Below are positions 18,194 through 27,930 of a DNA stretch of 48,498 nucleotides, piece by piece. The number at the start of each line of letters is the position of its first letter. The stretch's first letter is position 1. The stretch comes from Moraxella sp. (GTDB lineage: Bacteria > Pseudomonadota > Gammaproteobacteria > Pseudomonadales > Moraxellaceae). Location of the stretch: assembly GCF_030525845.1 (NCBI RefSeq), contig NZ_JAUNDY010000013.1, positions 1 through 48,498 of the forward strand, in the 5' to 3' direction. The translations under genes were made by a program, and so were the position numbers. Under the pieces are notes generated by a model. That model saw only the letters and a list, made by a program, of their open reading frames with translations. It searched no databases and had not been told where the DNA came from.

Positions 18194-20254
18194 TTATTCG
18201 GTAAATACATCATCATTGGACAGCTTGAAGCCAGATACAGACTCTTGTAGTGCTGCCGCCATTTCATTTAGACGACCCACCGAGCGAGCGGTTGCCATCG
18301 TACCTGATGAAGTTTGGGACGTAATATCCTGAATAATGTTCATCGTGCTAGAAATATGACCTGCCGATGTCGCCTGCTGACGAGCAGCGTTCGAGATGTT
18401 TTGGATGAGGTCGGCAAGCGTATTCGATACGGTTTGCACCTCTTCAAGTGCCTCGCCTGCGTCTTTGGCAAGTTTAGCACCTTTTACAACCTCAGCGGTG
18501 GTAGATTCCATCGATGATACCGCTTCGTTGGTATCCGCCTGAATCGTCTTAACCAGCGTTTCAATCTGACGGGTTGCAGCCGCAGAACGTTCCGCAAGAC
18601 GCTGTACCTCGTCGGCAACGACCGCAAAACCACGACCTGCTTCACCTGCCATCGACGCCTGAATCGCAGCGTTCAAGGCCAGAATGTTGGTTTGGTCAGC
18701 AATGTCGTTAATCAATCCAACGATATCACCAATCTCTTGCGATGATTCTCCCAGACGTTTAATACGCTTAGAGGTTTCTTGAATCTGGTTACGAATGGTG
18801 TTCATGCCCTCAATAGAACGCTGTACCACGTCCGCACCATTTTGGGCAATCGCAACCGAACGCTGTGCAACAGACGCTGACTCGGCGGCGTTGGCTGATA
18901 CTTGGTCGATGGACACCGCCATCTCGTTAATCGCTGCAGACACGCCTGCGATCTCTTGGGCTTGGTGTTCGGAAGCTTCGGCAAGTTCAACCGCCGTCAT
19001 CTGAGTTTGTTGGGAAGACTGAGCAACTCGGTCGGCGGTGGTGTTAATGGCAAGTACCAGCTGACGGAGCTGGTCAATGGCGAAGTTTACAGAGTCAGCA
19101 ATCGCCCCTGTAAAATCCTCAGATACAGTGGCGTTCACGGTCAAGTCACCTTCTGCCAAGTCGCCAAGTTCGTCAAGCAAACGCAAAATCGCCATCTGGC
19201 TACGCTCATTTTCTTCTTGGATTTTGCGAGCACGCTCTGCTTCTCGTTGCACTTCTTGGCTTTGACGCATGCTTTCTTTTTCACTGATACGAAGCTCTTG
19301 GTTGCTTCTTTGGCGAAGCAGTTGCAAAAGAGAAAAAGCCGATAAAAAGCTACCAATCAACAAAAGAAATGCTGGGATTAGAATGCTTTTTTGAGTGATG
19401 ATACCTCTGTCAATATCCGCCAATAGCTCTTGGGTTTTACTGGCAAGGTCGGCAAGTGCCTGAGCAGACTCACGAGATTTGATGGCAGGATTGCTAAGGT
19501 CGGTCAGTTGAGTGATGACAGGCTCAACCATTTGCTTGTAAGTTGCATCGATATTTTGAATGGCGGGTGCAACTTGTCCTAAGGCGGACTTTTGACCCGC
19601 AAGCGTCTGAGCAAATCTTGCAACTTCACCTTTAAACTCATCAGTATTTGAGCCTGTGCTGGTGGTTAGTGCTGCCATCTCTTTGTTGATGCGCTCAAGA
19701 CGCAAAATCTGCTCTTGGATTTCTTTGTGTGTCGCTGACGACACGCCCACCCTCATGATTTGGTCAGTTGCTCCTGCATAATGCTCTTGCATTTGGCGAG
19801 TGGCATCTTGGATTTGTTTTTGGAGGTCTTGTAAGGCATTGACATCATTTTGATGCTCGACTACATAGTCGACACTACCCTTTTTGGCTTGCCATTCGCC
19901 ACTGACTGCATTAATGATTGAACCATCGCCAATCATTTTATTGCCTTGTAGACGCATGAGTGCCGAGTCATAAGCCTGCACATCACGAGATAGTTTTGTG
20001 TATGCAGCTTTACTGACCTCAAAATCCCTAGAAAAAGTTGCATCATTGACATCTTTGACGATATTGGCAGCACTGACTTCTAGTTGGTTGACATCGCTAA
20101 GATAGTCAGTTACTTTTAAAAGGGAATACACCAAATACGCCAAGCTGAACATGGCGATAACCCCAGAGATGATCAACAGTGTCCACCACTTTTTTTCTGA
20201 CGTGGTGCTTGCAATCTCCAAGGATTGCTCTGAGACTTGGCTCACATCATTCAT
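18194..20254 (-). CDS. pilJ: PilJ, methyl-accepting chemotaxis protein
   Basis: This encodes 686 residues from [10 protein letters not shown], chosen because AAGGAT lies just upstream. A first transmembrane helix (about residues 24-46) and a second (about 290-312, [20 protein letters not shown]) bracket a helical periplasmic sensor domain. The cytoplasmic part has a HAMP-like region and the highly conserved MCP hairpin tip ([18 protein letters not shown] and [19 protein letters not shown]). PilJ senses pilus-associated signals, including PilA, and activates ChpA through PilI. A 158-base gap separates it from pilI, enough for a separate promoter or processing site. Confidence 0.96.
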   Translation of the reverse strand: MNDVSQVSEQSLEIASTTSEKKWWTLLIISGVIAMFSLAYLVYSLLKVTDYLSDVNQLEVSAANIVKDVNDATFSRDFEVSKAAYTKLSRDVQAYDSALMRLQGNKMIGDGSIINAVSGEWQAKKGSVDYVVEHQNDVNALQDLQKQIQDATRQMQEHYAGATDQIMRVGVSSATHKEIQEQILRLERINKEMAALTTSTGSNTDEFKGEVARFAQTLAGQKSALGQVAPAIQNIDATYKQMVEPVITQLTDLSNPAIKSRESAQALADLASKTQELLADIDRGIITQKSILIPAFLLLIGSFLSAFSLLQLLRQRSNQELRISEKESMRQSQEVQREAERARKIQEENERSQMAILRLLDELGDLAEGDLTVNATVSEDFTGAIADSVNFAIDQLRQLVLAINTTADRVAQSSQQTQMTAVELAEASEHQAQEIAGVSAAINEMAVSIDQVSANAAESASVAQRSVAIAQNGADVVQRSIEGMNTIRNQIQETSKRIKRLGESSQEIGDIVGLINDIADQTNILALNAAIQASMAGEAGRGFAVVADEVQRLAERSAAATRQIETLVKTIQADTNEAVSSMESTTAEVVKGAKLAKDAGEALEEVQTVSNTLADLIQNISNAARQQATSAGHISSTMNIIQDITSQTSSGTMATARSVGRLNEMAAALQESVSGFKLSNDDVFTE

Positions 20255-20412
20255 TTTACTTATCCTTTTAAAAACCGAGCCTACGACCACTTTGCTCGTT
20301 TTTTATTGCGTTAATTAATTTGTCTAAAACCATCAAGGGCTTACTTGGCCCAATAAACCACACCACAACCACAAAGCACAGCCCAATAGCCGCCTTGTTG
20401 GACTGGCACAAA

Positions 20413-20943
20413 TTAGCCTATGGCTGCATTTAGATAATTGCTGTCGCTAAACAGCAAGGACGGCATGACCACATACCAATCCTTATCATCTTTGACAAAT
20501 TTGCCGTGATTATATGGGGCAAATGGCGAGTCCTCAGACAATGGCACGTCTTTATAATCACTCCCAGAAAATTGGAGCATACCCAAGACTTGATCCACCA
20601 AGATGCCTGAAAACACACCGTCTTGGTCGATTACCATGACTTTTTTGTTTTTTAGGCGTTCATGACTTTCAATGTTTAAAAATTTTGCCAAATCCGCCAA
20701 CGGTAGGAGTCGCCCACGCACGTTCGCCACACCCAAAAGCCACGGCTTAGTCAAGGGAATGGGAGTCAGCTCAGGCATCGCCAATATTTCAGAAACCTCC
20801 CCCATCGGTGCGACAAATTCTTGTCCACCCACCGAAAAAGCGATGCCTACCCACTGCGTATAGTCAGAGTTGTGTCGCCCTGTCGTTCTTGCTTTGGCAA
20901 GGTCGGCAAGTCGCAATAACTCAATAAAACCAGACGATGCCAA
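20413..20943 (-). CDS. pilI: PilI, CheW-like adaptor
   Basis: This encodes 176 residues forming a CheW domain: GIAFSVGGQEFVAPMGEVSE, LLGVANVRGRLLPLADLAKF and VMVIDQDGVFSGILVDQVLG are the conserved strands. It bridges PilJ and ChpA. It starts 3 bases after pilH ends, so the two are almost certainly cotranscribed and translationally coupled. Confidence 0.95.
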   Translation of the reverse strand: MASSGFIELLRLADLAKARTTGRHNSDYTQWVGIAFSVGGQEFVAPMGEVSEILAMPELTPIPLTKPWLLGVANVRGRLLPLADLAKFLNIESHERLKNKKVMVIDQDGVFSGILVDQVLGMLQFSGSDYKDVPLSEDSPFAPYNHGKFVKDDKDWYVVMPSLLFSDSNYLNAAIG

Positions 20944-20946
20944 GAC

Positions 20947-21309
20947 TTACTCCAATACAGAGTGAATCACTCTGATTAATTCTTCTTCGGTAATAGGCTT
21001 GGTCAGATACTCTTTGGCACCTTGACGCTTGCCCCACACACGGTCGGTTTCTTGGTTCTTGGTACTGACAATCACCACAGGGATATGTGCAGTTTTTGGT
21101 TCGCGGGTAATTTTGCGAGTTGCCTGAAAGCCATTCATCTCAGGCATGACAATGTCCATCAAAACCACATCTGGAAGCACCTCGATTGCCTTAGCACAAC
21201 CATCTTCGCCGTTATAAGCCTCAAACATCTCAAAGCCATGCTTTACTAAGATTTCACGAAATCTCATCATTTCTGTGGGCGAATCGTCCACAACTAGCAC
21301 TTTTGCCAT
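20947..21309 (-). CDS. pilH: PilH, CheY-like response regulator
   Basis: This encodes 120 residues, a single receiver domain: KVLVVDDSPTEMMRF with the acidic pocket, LPDVVLMDIVMPEMNGFQ carrying the phosphoacceptor aspartate, VVIVSTKNQ, and the conserved lysine in YLTKPI. In Pil-Chp systems PilH acts opposite PilG, favouring pilus retraction or acting as a phosphate sink. It is separated from pilG by about 60 bases. Confidence 0.95.
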   Translation of the reverse strand: MAKVLVVDDSPTEMMRFREILVKHGFEMFEAYNGEDGCAKAIEVLPDVVLMDIVMPEMNGFQATRKITREPKTAHIPVVIVSTKNQETDRVWGKRQGAKEYLTKPITEEELIRVIHSVLE

Positions 21310-21370
21310 GCTTTTCTCCTGTTATCAAAAAATCAAACTTCTAAAATCGCTAAGAAGTGGGGAGAGTACA

Positions 21371-21745
21371 TTAGCGAAAACGGCTGATGGTCGCAAACAA
21401 ATCTTCTTTGCTAAACGGCTTGGTCAAATATTCATTTGAACCAACGATACGACCACGAGCCTTGTCAAATAAACCATCCTTAGACGACAGCATGATGACA
21501 GGTTTTTGGGCGTATTCTGGGTGGTTTTTAATCATAGAACAAGTCTGATAACCATCTAGGCGTGGCATCATGATGTCCACAAAAATAATGTCAGGGTTGG
21601 TCTCTACGATTTTTGAGAGTGCATCAAAGCCATCAACGGCGGTAATCACTTCACAGCCTTCTTTTTGGAGTAGGGCTTCGGCAGTACGGCGGATGGTTTT
21701 GGAGTCATCGATAATCATGACTTTTAGGCCAGAAAATTCGCTCAC
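21371..21745 (-). CDS. pilG: PilG, CheY-like response regulator
   Basis: This encodes 124 residues forming a receiver domain: KVMIIDDSKTIRRTAEALL, PDIIFVDIMMPRLDGYQT with the phosphoacceptor aspartate, VIMLSSKDG, and YLTKPFSKEDL with the conserved lysine. It is the first gene of the cluster and the one that promotes pilus extension and cAMP signalling in Pseudomonas. A 240-base intergenic region upstream, shared with a divergent lipoprotein gene, should hold the operon promoter. Confidence 0.95.
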   Translation of the reverse strand: MSEFSGLKVMIIDDSKTIRRTAEALLQKEGCEVITAVDGFDALSKIVETNPDIIFVDIMMPRLDGYQTCSMIKNHPEYAQKPVIMLSSKDGLFDKARGRIVGSNEYLTKPFSKEDLFATISRFR

Positions 21746-21987
21746 GGAGTTATCCTTTTGTTTAGATTGCTTAAAATAAGTTTAGTATTTACTGTGTTGT
21801 AGATGACGTGAAAGTGAACACCAAATCACGCCAAATTTTAGTCAGTAAAAACCTACTTTACTTTTTAGCACAAATACGGCAAATTTTCCACTATTTTTTG
21901 ACAAAACAGAGGGTTTTATGACCTAAAATCATGCTTTAAAGTAAAAATTATGGTACGATAACCATTTGTGTTTGGTAAATTATTTTT

Positions 21988-23109
21988 ATGAGTACCTCAA
22001 CCACCAGATTTTTGCTCATAATAAGCATGTCCACGCTCATCGCCTGCAAACCGACCGACCAGCGAGCCTCCGATGGCATGGCACAAGATAAGTCTGTTTT
22101 TGCCAGTCAAGCCATCAGTCCACCCACCGATGCAGATAACGCCAAAATCCACATCAGTTCAGACGAAGTTACTCTTGCCAAAGCCCACGTCATCCCCATC
22201 AAGTCTGAACGTTACCAGCCTGCGTTTCGCTTAGAGGGTGTAATTACCCCTCACAAACAAGACACCGTTATCTTACCCAAAGACGGTAAAATCGACCATT
22301 TACTTGTCAAATCAGGCGATATGGTTCAAAAGGGAGATACGCTCGCTCAATTTTATCAAGAAACTCTCATCACACCATCACCTGATGACAAATCCACTTC
22401 TGATGACACACACGATACAAATAATGAAGTCATTGATGAGCATGACGATGATGACACACCCACCATCATTCAAGAGTTTTTTGAGGTGCATGCCACCATG
22501 ACTGGTAAAGTTGGTGCAATTTTCATTCCAAATACAGAGGATTTACACAAACAAGACAGTCCGATTCTGGTACTATTTGATGATCAACTTGTCAAGTTCA
22601 TCAGTCCTTTGCCTGCTGATTTTGCCAGTTTTTTGTCGGTGGGTAGTGCGGTAAGTTTTAGCACCGAAGACGGACGAGGATTTAGCGGTCAAATTGCACG
22701 CATCACGCCCAACCCCGCCAGCGAAAACATGATGGAAATCCACGTCGCCATCAGCCCAAAAGAAGCCACAAAAGCTGGGCTAACATTAGGCGAGCGAGTT
22801 GGGGGCTATGTAGAATACGGGCAGATTGACATGGGGGTATTATTGCCAAGTTTTGCCATCTTTGATGATTCGATGAATGTTATGGATTTATCCCACCTCC
22901 TAAAAAGCCCACACAAGCCCACCACGCCTCTACCTGCATGGGTGTGGAGCATCGGTCAAGATGGAAGGCTTATTTTATCGCAAGTGTTTGTTGTAGAATA
23001 TCTACCCACCTACAACCAATATCTGGTCGCTGGCATCTCCCCCAATGGGCTGATGGTGCTTGCCAATCTACCCAAAAGTGCAAACGGCAAAAAAGTCCAC
23101 TTAAAATAA
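21988..23109 (+). CDS. lipoprotein resembling an efflux membrane-fusion (adaptor) protein
   Basis: This encodes 373 residues with a lipobox (STLIAC, Cys20), so it is exported and lipid-anchored. A biotinyl-lipoyl-like half motif (VILPKDGKIDHLLVKSGDMV...GDTLAQF) is followed by a short acidic, His-containing insert (about residues 130-160) where adaptors usually have their coiled-coil hairpin. Then come the second half (EVHATMTGKVGAIFI) and a beta-barrel domain (VSFSTEDGRGFSGQIARITP). This is the plan of HlyD/RND periplasmic adaptors such as CusB-type proteins, but the hairpin is replaced by the acidic loop, and no transporter gene is adjacent. It precedes a two-component system on the same strand. 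Confidence 0.75.
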   Translation: MSTSTTRFLLIISMSTLIACKPTDQRASDGMAQDKSVFASQAISPPTDADNAKIHISSDEVTLAKAHVIPIKSERYQPAFRLEGVITPHKQDTVILPKDGKIDHLLVKSGDMVQKGDTLAQFYQETLITPSPDDKSTSDDTHDTNNEVIDEHDDDDTPTIIQEFFEVHATMTGKVGAIFIPNTEDLHKQDSPILVLFDDQLVKFISPLPADFASFLSVGSAVSFSTEDGRGFSGQIARITPNPASENMMEIHVAISPKEATKAGLTLGERVGGYVEYGQIDMGVLLPSFAIFDDSMNVMDLSHLLKSPHKPTTPLPAWVWSIGQDGRLILSQVFVVEYLPTYNQYLVAGISPNGLMVLANLPKSANGKKVHLK

Positions 23110-23241
23110 TCTGTAACAATGGTTACAAACATCACAAAAAATCGTAGGGTTATTTTTAGCCAAATAACAATTTACCACTTGCCAAAACCCACAAATATTG
23201 GCAAGATATATTACCAAGACATTTATGATTTAAGGGCAACC

Positions 23242-23964
23242 ATGACCAAGCAATTACTACTCATCGAAGACGACCCAGATTTGGCGGAACTCATCAGCGA
23301 CTACCTATCCATGAATTACTATGAGGTACATCACGCCCCCACCGCACAAGGCGGGCTGGACATCCTAGAAGCCAAAGAGCGAGACATCAGCCTTATCATG
23401 CTTGACCTCATGCTTCCTGATATGGACGGCATGCAAGTATGCCAAAAAGTGCGTGCCTCCAAAAACGCCCTAATTAATAAAGTCCCCATCATCATGCTTA
23501 CCGCCAAAGGCGATACCACCGACCGTGTGCTAGGACTTGAAATGGGAGCGGACGATTATCTCTCCAAGCCCTTTGAGCCACGAGAACTACTCGCTCGCAT
23601 TCGTGCGGTATTACGCCGTCATGAAACCCCCAACCAAGCCGACACCAACTTAGGCAGTTTAACCTTTGGTCGATTGACGGTATTTCCTGACAGCCATGAA
23701 GTTACCATCGATGACAAGCTGGTACGTCTGACCACCCATCAGTTCCAACTTTTGCACTATTTTGCCACCCACGCTGGCAAAGTACTAAACCGTGAACAGC
23801 TCTGGCAAGCCATGCCCAACGATGACAGCTCGGACAACATCGACCGTGCCATCGATGTGCATATTTCACGCCTACGCGCCTTGATTGAGGATAACCCTCG
23901 CCAACCCAAACGCATCATCACCGTGCGTGGTGTAGGCTATCAGTTTGCCACCGATCAAGTATGA
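23242..23964 (+). CDS. OmpR/PhoB-type response regulator
   Basis: This encodes 240 residues from MTKQLLLIEDDPD; the frame is open for 41 codons upstream, but the family start and a purine-rich site (TAAGGGCAACC) fit 23242. The receiver domain has the acidic pair, phosphoacceptor Asp55 (LIMLDLMLPDMDG) and Lys109 (YLSKPF). The C-terminal winged helix includes LTTHQFQLLHYFATHAGKVL and the wing VRGVGYQF. It is the partner of the kinase that follows and resembles RstA/OmpR-group regulators. The genes it controls are not indicated by sequence. Confidence 0.93.
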   Translation: MTKQLLLIEDDPDLAELISDYLSMNYYEVHHAPTAQGGLDILEAKERDISLIMLDLMLPDMDGMQVCQKVRASKNALINKVPIIMLTAKGDTTDRVLGLEMGADDYLSKPFEPRELLARIRAVLRRHETPNQADTNLGSLTFGRLTVFPDSHEVTIDDKLVRLTTHQFQLLHYFATHAGKVLNREQLWQAMPNDDSSDNIDRAIDVHISRLRALIEDNPRQPKRIITVRGVGYQFATDQV

Positions 23965-23976
23965 CACTCATTAGCA

Positions 23977-24007
23977 CCCCCTAAATACCATCAATGCATT
24001 TAGGGGG
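23977..24007 (+). promoter_or_regulatory. strong hairpin between regulator and kinase genes
   Basis: CCCCCTAAAT (23977-23986) and ATTTAGGGGG (23998-24007) form a perfect 10-bp stem with an 11-base loop in the short gap between response regulator and kinase. No T-run follows. It could reduce kinase expression relative to the regulator, act as an mRNA processing or stability element, or hide a ribosome site: the right arm carries the AGGGGG that would serve the ATG at 24021. Confidence 0.65.
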
Positions 24008-24020
24008 TAACAGTATTAAA

Positions 24021-25646
24021 ATGACCATGCCCTCAAAAAATACCCCCCTGCCTAGTTTTGGCTTTCATTCGTTATTTGCACGGCTGTTTATCAGCGTGTT
24101 TTTGGTGATTATCATTTTTGCCATCGCCATGATTTTGCTTGCCCAGCTCATTCATAGCAATTCTGATGGCATGAAATCCAAAGTCATCGCTGAGCAAGTG
24201 GTGGGGCAGATTGAGCCATTTTTGGTTGAAGTTGAAGAAGCACAAGCGGGGCATAACCGCCTACAAGCAAGATTCGTGCTGGCAGTAGTAAAAAAGAGCT
24301 TTGATATTTTTGATGAAAGCCTCAATGCCAAAATCGGATTGTACGACAAAAACCGCAGGCTTATCCTTCAAACCAACAACACCGACCTACCAGAACATCT
24401 ACCACCCACACCATCATGGCTTGCCCAAACGCTGCCCACTCTATCAGGCAGAGAACCGCCACACATCATCATTAAGACTGGTACAGGGTACTGGGTCTGG
24501 TACGAAAACCGCAGACCCCCCAAAGAACGCCCCATGCTTGGCATGTTTAATTTTTTGACAGGGACGATTTTACTTGTACTAATGATGACGGCGGTTTTGT
24601 GGGGCATCGCTCATAACATGACGTGGCGACTTAACCAAATGAGTCGATTGATGACAAAAATGGGTGATGGCGATTTTAGCGTGCGAGTCAATCAAAGTGG
24701 CAATGACGAAATTGCCATGCTTGCATACGGCTTTAACCAATCCGCCGAAAAAATCGAAAAGCTCATCAACGCCAACAGTCTACTACTGGCTCACGCCAGC
24801 CATGAATTTCGCACGCCCATCACTCGCATTCGCTTGCAAATTGAGATGATGGACATGCTCGCCCAAAAGCTATCCGATGACGACAAAGCCAAGTTCGACA
24901 AACGTGCCAACGCCATCAATCGAGACTTGACAGGGCTAAATGACCTTGTGGAGAGTATTTTGCTCGTCAGTCGCCTCGATGCAGGTCATGCCCTACAAGA
25001 TAGCGAAGATGTGGACTTTACCGAGCTTGTCAATAGCGAATGTCAACATTATACCGAAGTGCTACTCTTTGGTAAGCCTGCTCACATGATAGGTCAGCCC
25101 AAACTCCTGACGCACTTGATCAGAAATCTCATTAATAACGCCCTCATTCATGGCGTTCCTCCTGTGGAAGTCTATGTCTACGAGGCGATGACACTCGGCG
25201 AGGCAAGCTTTATCCCCAAAGAGCTAACCGATCTCGCCAAAGACCACAAAACATCACAAGACATCATGTCAGTCGCTCATGATGGCACACACAGCGATGA
25301 ATTGGCAACTCATTTAGATGTCGCTGAAACCGACCCAAAAACAGACGACAAAAAACCAAAATTTCTAAAACTACTATCTCGACACAAACATGCAGATGCC
25401 GACATAAAGCCTGTCTATGTCGCTTTATCGGTTGTTGACCAAGGGGCTGGCATCGCAGAGGATAAGCGAGAGGATATTTTTAGCCCCTTTGTTCGCCTAA
25501 AACAAGAGAAAAAAGGCTCAGGACTAGGTTTGTCGTTAGTTGCCCAAATCGCTGAGGCTCATGGCGGAAGCATCATCACAGATACATGGCAAGGCAAGAC
25601 TCGCTTTTTGGTGGTGCTACCCACACAGCCTAAATCCTCCATGTAG
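24021..25646 (+). CDS. sensor histidine kinase
   Basis: This encodes about 541 residues. An N-terminal transmembrane helix (LFISVFLVIIIFAIAMILLA) and a second one near residue 185 flank a periplasmic sensor. A HAMP segment (MTKMGDGDFSVRV) follows, then the HisKA phosphoacceptor His261 (HASHEFRTPITR) and the ATPase N-box (LIRNLINNALIHG), G1 (VDQGAGIAEDK) and G2 (GSGLGLSLV) motifs. Between the N-box and G1 there are about 90 residues, roughly 60 more than usual, rich in Asp, Lys, Thr and His. The start at 24021 is chosen because AGGGGG precedes it; 23994 would lie inside the hairpin and has no ribosome site. It pairs with the upstream regulator. Confidence 0.93.
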   Translation: MTMPSKNTPLPSFGFHSLFARLFISVFLVIIIFAIAMILLAQLIHSNSDGMKSKVIAEQVVGQIEPFLVEVEEAQAGHNRLQARFVLAVVKKSFDIFDESLNAKIGLYDKNRRLILQTNNTDLPEHLPPTPSWLAQTLPTLSGREPPHIIIKTGTGYWVWYENRRPPKERPMLGMFNFLTGTILLVLMMTAVLWGIAHNMTWRLNQMSRLMTKMGDGDFSVRVNQSGNDEIAMLAYGFNQSAEKIEKLINANSLLLAHASHEFRTPITRIRLQIEMMDMLAQKLSDDDKAKFDKRANAINRDLTGLNDLVESILLVSRLDAGHALQDSEDVDFTELVNSECQHYTEVLLFGKPAHMIGQPKLLTHLIRNLINNALIHGVPPVEVYVYEAMTLGEASFIPKELTDLAKDHKTSQDIMSVAHDGTHSDELATHLDVAETDPKTDDKKPKFLKLLSRHKHADADIKPVYVALSVVDQGAGIAEDKREDIFSPFVRLKQEKKGSGLGLSLVAQIAEAHGGSIITDTWQGKTRFLVVLPTQPKSSM

Positions 25647-25659
25647 GGCATGGCACAAC

Positions 25660-26409
25660 TTACCAAAACACATATTTTACCACCATACAAAAACACATCA
25701 ACACAATCACAGGGCGGATAAATTTCGCTCCGCCTTTAACAACCATATGCGACCCCAAATTTGCTCCTATTAGTTGCCCTGCCATCATGGCAAGTCCAAT
25801 CGTCCAAATGATTTTTCCACCCAAAATAAAGAAAATCAAAGAAGCAATGTTGGTGGCAAAGTTTAATAATTTGGCATTGCCTGTTGCCGTTACCAAATCC
25901 ATGCCCCGCCCAACAACATTTGCCAGTGAAAAAAATGTCCCTGTACCCGGCCCAAAATAACCATCATAAAAACCAATGGCAGGGACAATGCGACTTTGCC
26001 ATGTGTGTTCGCTGACTTTTGGCTGTTGGGTCATTGCTCCCAAATTGGGCGAAAACAGCGTATAAAGCCCCATACCGGCAACAATGATGGGAATGGCAAT
26101 TTTTAAAAATTCTGGGGGCGACAAATGTACCAAAATCGTCCCCACCGCCGAACCGATAAAAGCAAAAATCAAGGCGGTTTTGATGTGTTTGGGATGGGCG
26201 ATGCCTTTTTTTATCATGGTTAGGCTTGCCGAAAATGACCCTGCGGTGGCTTGCAGTTTGTTGGTGGCAAGAGCGGAAATGGGATTAACCCCTGTCAAAA
26301 GTAAGGCAGGAATGGTCAAAAGCCCGCCCCCGCCTGCCATTGCGTCCACAAATCCTGCAAACAAAGCCACCATAAAAAAAAGGGCAATTAGTTGAAAAGT
26401 GAGTTCCAT
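25660..26409 (-). CDS. TSUP family membrane protein (TauE/SafE type)
   Basis: This encodes 249 residues with about eight hydrophobic helices. The family hallmark near the N-terminus, GFVDAMAGGGGLLTIPALLL, is present, as are NPISALATNKLQ and the second-repeat match GFYDGYFGPGTGTFFSL. TSUP proteins move sulfite, sulfoacetate or other organosulfur anions across the inner membrane. The gene is convergent with the kinase gene (14 bases apart) and divergent from the symporter gene. The substrate cannot be told from sequence. Confidence 0.92.
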   Translation of the reverse strand: MELTFQLIALFFMVALFAGFVDAMAGGGGLLTIPALLLTGVNPISALATNKLQATAGSFSASLTMIKKGIAHPKHIKTALIFAFIGSAVGTILVHLSPPEFLKIAIPIIVAGMGLYTLFSPNLGAMTQQPKVSEHTWQSRIVPAIGFYDGYFGPGTGTFFSLANVVGRGMDLVTATGNAKLLNFATNIASLIFFILGGKIIWTIGLAMMAGQLIGANLGSHMVVKGGAKFIRPVIVLMCFCMVVKYVFW

Positions 26410-26488
26410 GTTATGCTCGGTGCAAATGAGCTATTTTATAGCATTTGAGCCACAATAGATATAATTATCAAAATTTTTTATAAACTTA

Positions 26489-26516
26489 TTGACTTTTTAT
26501 ATAAATTTGCTAGAAT
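26489..26516 (+). promoter_or_regulatory. sigma-70-type promoter of the symporter gene
   Basis: TTGACT (-35, 26489-26494) and TAGAAT (-10, 26511-26516) are separated by 16 bases in AT-rich DNA. Transcription would start near 26523, leaving a leader of about 85 bases. Confidence 0.6.
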
Positions 26517-26545
26517 TTTTACATGGAAATTTGCCATTATTCATG

Positions 26546-26572
26546 AGCCATTACCAAATTAGCGTAATGGCT
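26546..26572 (+). terminator. terminator-like hairpin in the symporter leader
   Basis: AGCCATTAC (26546-26554) and GTAATGGCT (26564-26572) make a 9-bp stem followed by TATTTTTAT. It lies between the promoter and the start codon at 26607, so it looks like a leader attenuator. It would be an ordinary terminator only if the real promoter lies downstream. Confidence 0.6.
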
Positions 26573-26606
26573 TATTTTTATACCAAACGACACGACGGGA
26601 CGATAT

Positions 26607-27887
26607 ATGTCATCTATTTTTAAACTTTATTTTAAATCCAACTTACTAATCCGCATTTTGGTGGCACTCATTCTTGGGGCTATTGGTGGGCTTGTGATTG
26701 GTAATTCCCCAAGCGTGATGGCGGTGCTTGCTCCGCTTGGCGAGATTTTTGTGCGACTGTTAAAAATGATTGTTGTGCCTGTCATTGCGTCTACTTTGAT
26801 TGTGGGAGCAAGCTCTATTACACCAACCCAACTTGGACGCATTGGGATTAAGACCTTAATGTATTATACGGTTACTTCATTTTTTGCGATTGTCATTGGG
26901 CTTGGTGTGGGGGCGTTGCTCAAGCCTGGCAGTGGACTCAATCTCGTGGCGGATTCTACTGTCGAAGGCAAAACCGCCGAAGCACCGACTGTCATTCAGA
27001 TTTTGTTGGACATTATCCCCACCAACCCCATTGGAGCGATTTCTGGCGGTCAAGTGTTGCCAATGATTTTCTTTTGTTTGGCGTTTGGTATTGCTCTTGC
27101 CTTTGGGCGTGATAGTGATGATGAGCAGGTTAAGAAAAGCTCGGATATCGTCTATTATTTTGTCGATGGGGTTAGCCAAGCGATGTTTAAAATCGTGGGC
27201 TGGGTCATGCAGTACGCACCGATTGGCGTGTTTGCTCTGATTTTTACGGTGTTTGCTAAAAATGGGGCGGTAGCATTTGGTTCGCTTGCTAGCGTTACCT
27301 TGTCGGTTTATGTGGGGCTTGTTTTGCAAGTGGTGCTTGTATACTGTGTGATTTGTGCGTTGTTTAAGTTGTCGCCTGCTATCTTTTTGAAAAAAGTACG
27401 CCCTGCGATGATTACGGCTTTTGTTACCCGCTCATCGGGAGCGACTTTGCCTGTGTCTATCCAAGCCACGCAAAACATGGGCGTGCCAAAGTCCATTTAT
27501 AGCTTTGCCTTGCCTGTTGGCTCCACGATGAACATGGACGGTACAACAGTGTATCTGGGCGTATGTGCGATTTTTATCGCCAATGCGGTGGGCGTGCCAT
27601 TAGACGCAAGCCAAATGACAACCATCACACTGACGGCGGTGCTTGGGGCGATTGGTACGGCAGGCGTGCCTGGTGCTGGGGCAATTATGCTACTGATGGT
27701 GCTTGAATCTGTGGGTTTGCCTGTGGAAGCTGGCTCGGTCGTGGCGATTGCTTATGGTATGATTTTGGGGATTGATGCTCTGCTTGACATGGGTCGCACC
27801 TCAATGAATGTGGTCGGCGATGTCGCAGGGTCGGTGGTTGTCGCCAAGCAGGAAAAAACGCTTGATGAAAAGGTGTGGCAGTCCTAA
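26607..27887 (+). CDS. dicarboxylate/amino acid:cation symporter (DAACS family)
   Basis: This encodes 426 residues of a GltP/DctA-like sodium- or proton-coupled symporter in the inner membrane. Family signatures are LLKMIVVPVIASTLIVGASS in the third helix, the serine-rich hairpin 1 region AFVTRSSGATLPVS, the NMDGTTVY substrate/sodium site, and hairpin 2 GTAGVPGAGAIML. The following DALLDMGRTSMNVVGD contains the conserved Asp/Arg/Asn positions that select acidic substrates; an Arg there points to glutamate, aspartate or C4-dicarboxylates. It is convergent with the infB-tail repeat. Confidence 0.93.
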   Translation: MSSIFKLYFKSNLLIRILVALILGAIGGLVIGNSPSVMAVLAPLGEIFVRLLKMIVVPVIASTLIVGASSITPTQLGRIGIKTLMYYTVTSFFAIVIGLGVGALLKPGSGLNLVADSTVEGKTAEAPTVIQILLDIIPTNPIGAISGGQVLPMIFFCLAFGIALAFGRDSDDEQVKKSSDIVYYFVDGVSQAMFKIVGWVMQYAPIGVFALIFTVFAKNGAVAFGSLASVTLSVYVGLVLQVVLVYCVICALFKLSPAIFLKKVRPAMITAFVTRSSGATLPVSIQATQNMGVPKSIYSFALPVGSTMNMDGTTVYLGVCAIFIANAVGVPLDASQMTTITLTAVLGAIGTAGVPGAGAIMLLMVLESVGLPVEAGSVVAIAYGMILGIDALLDMGRTSMNVVGDVAGSVVVAKQEKTLDEKVWQS

Positions 27888-27930
27888 TCCCACTCACACC
27901 AAAACAACAAACCACCTTTTAAAATCACAA

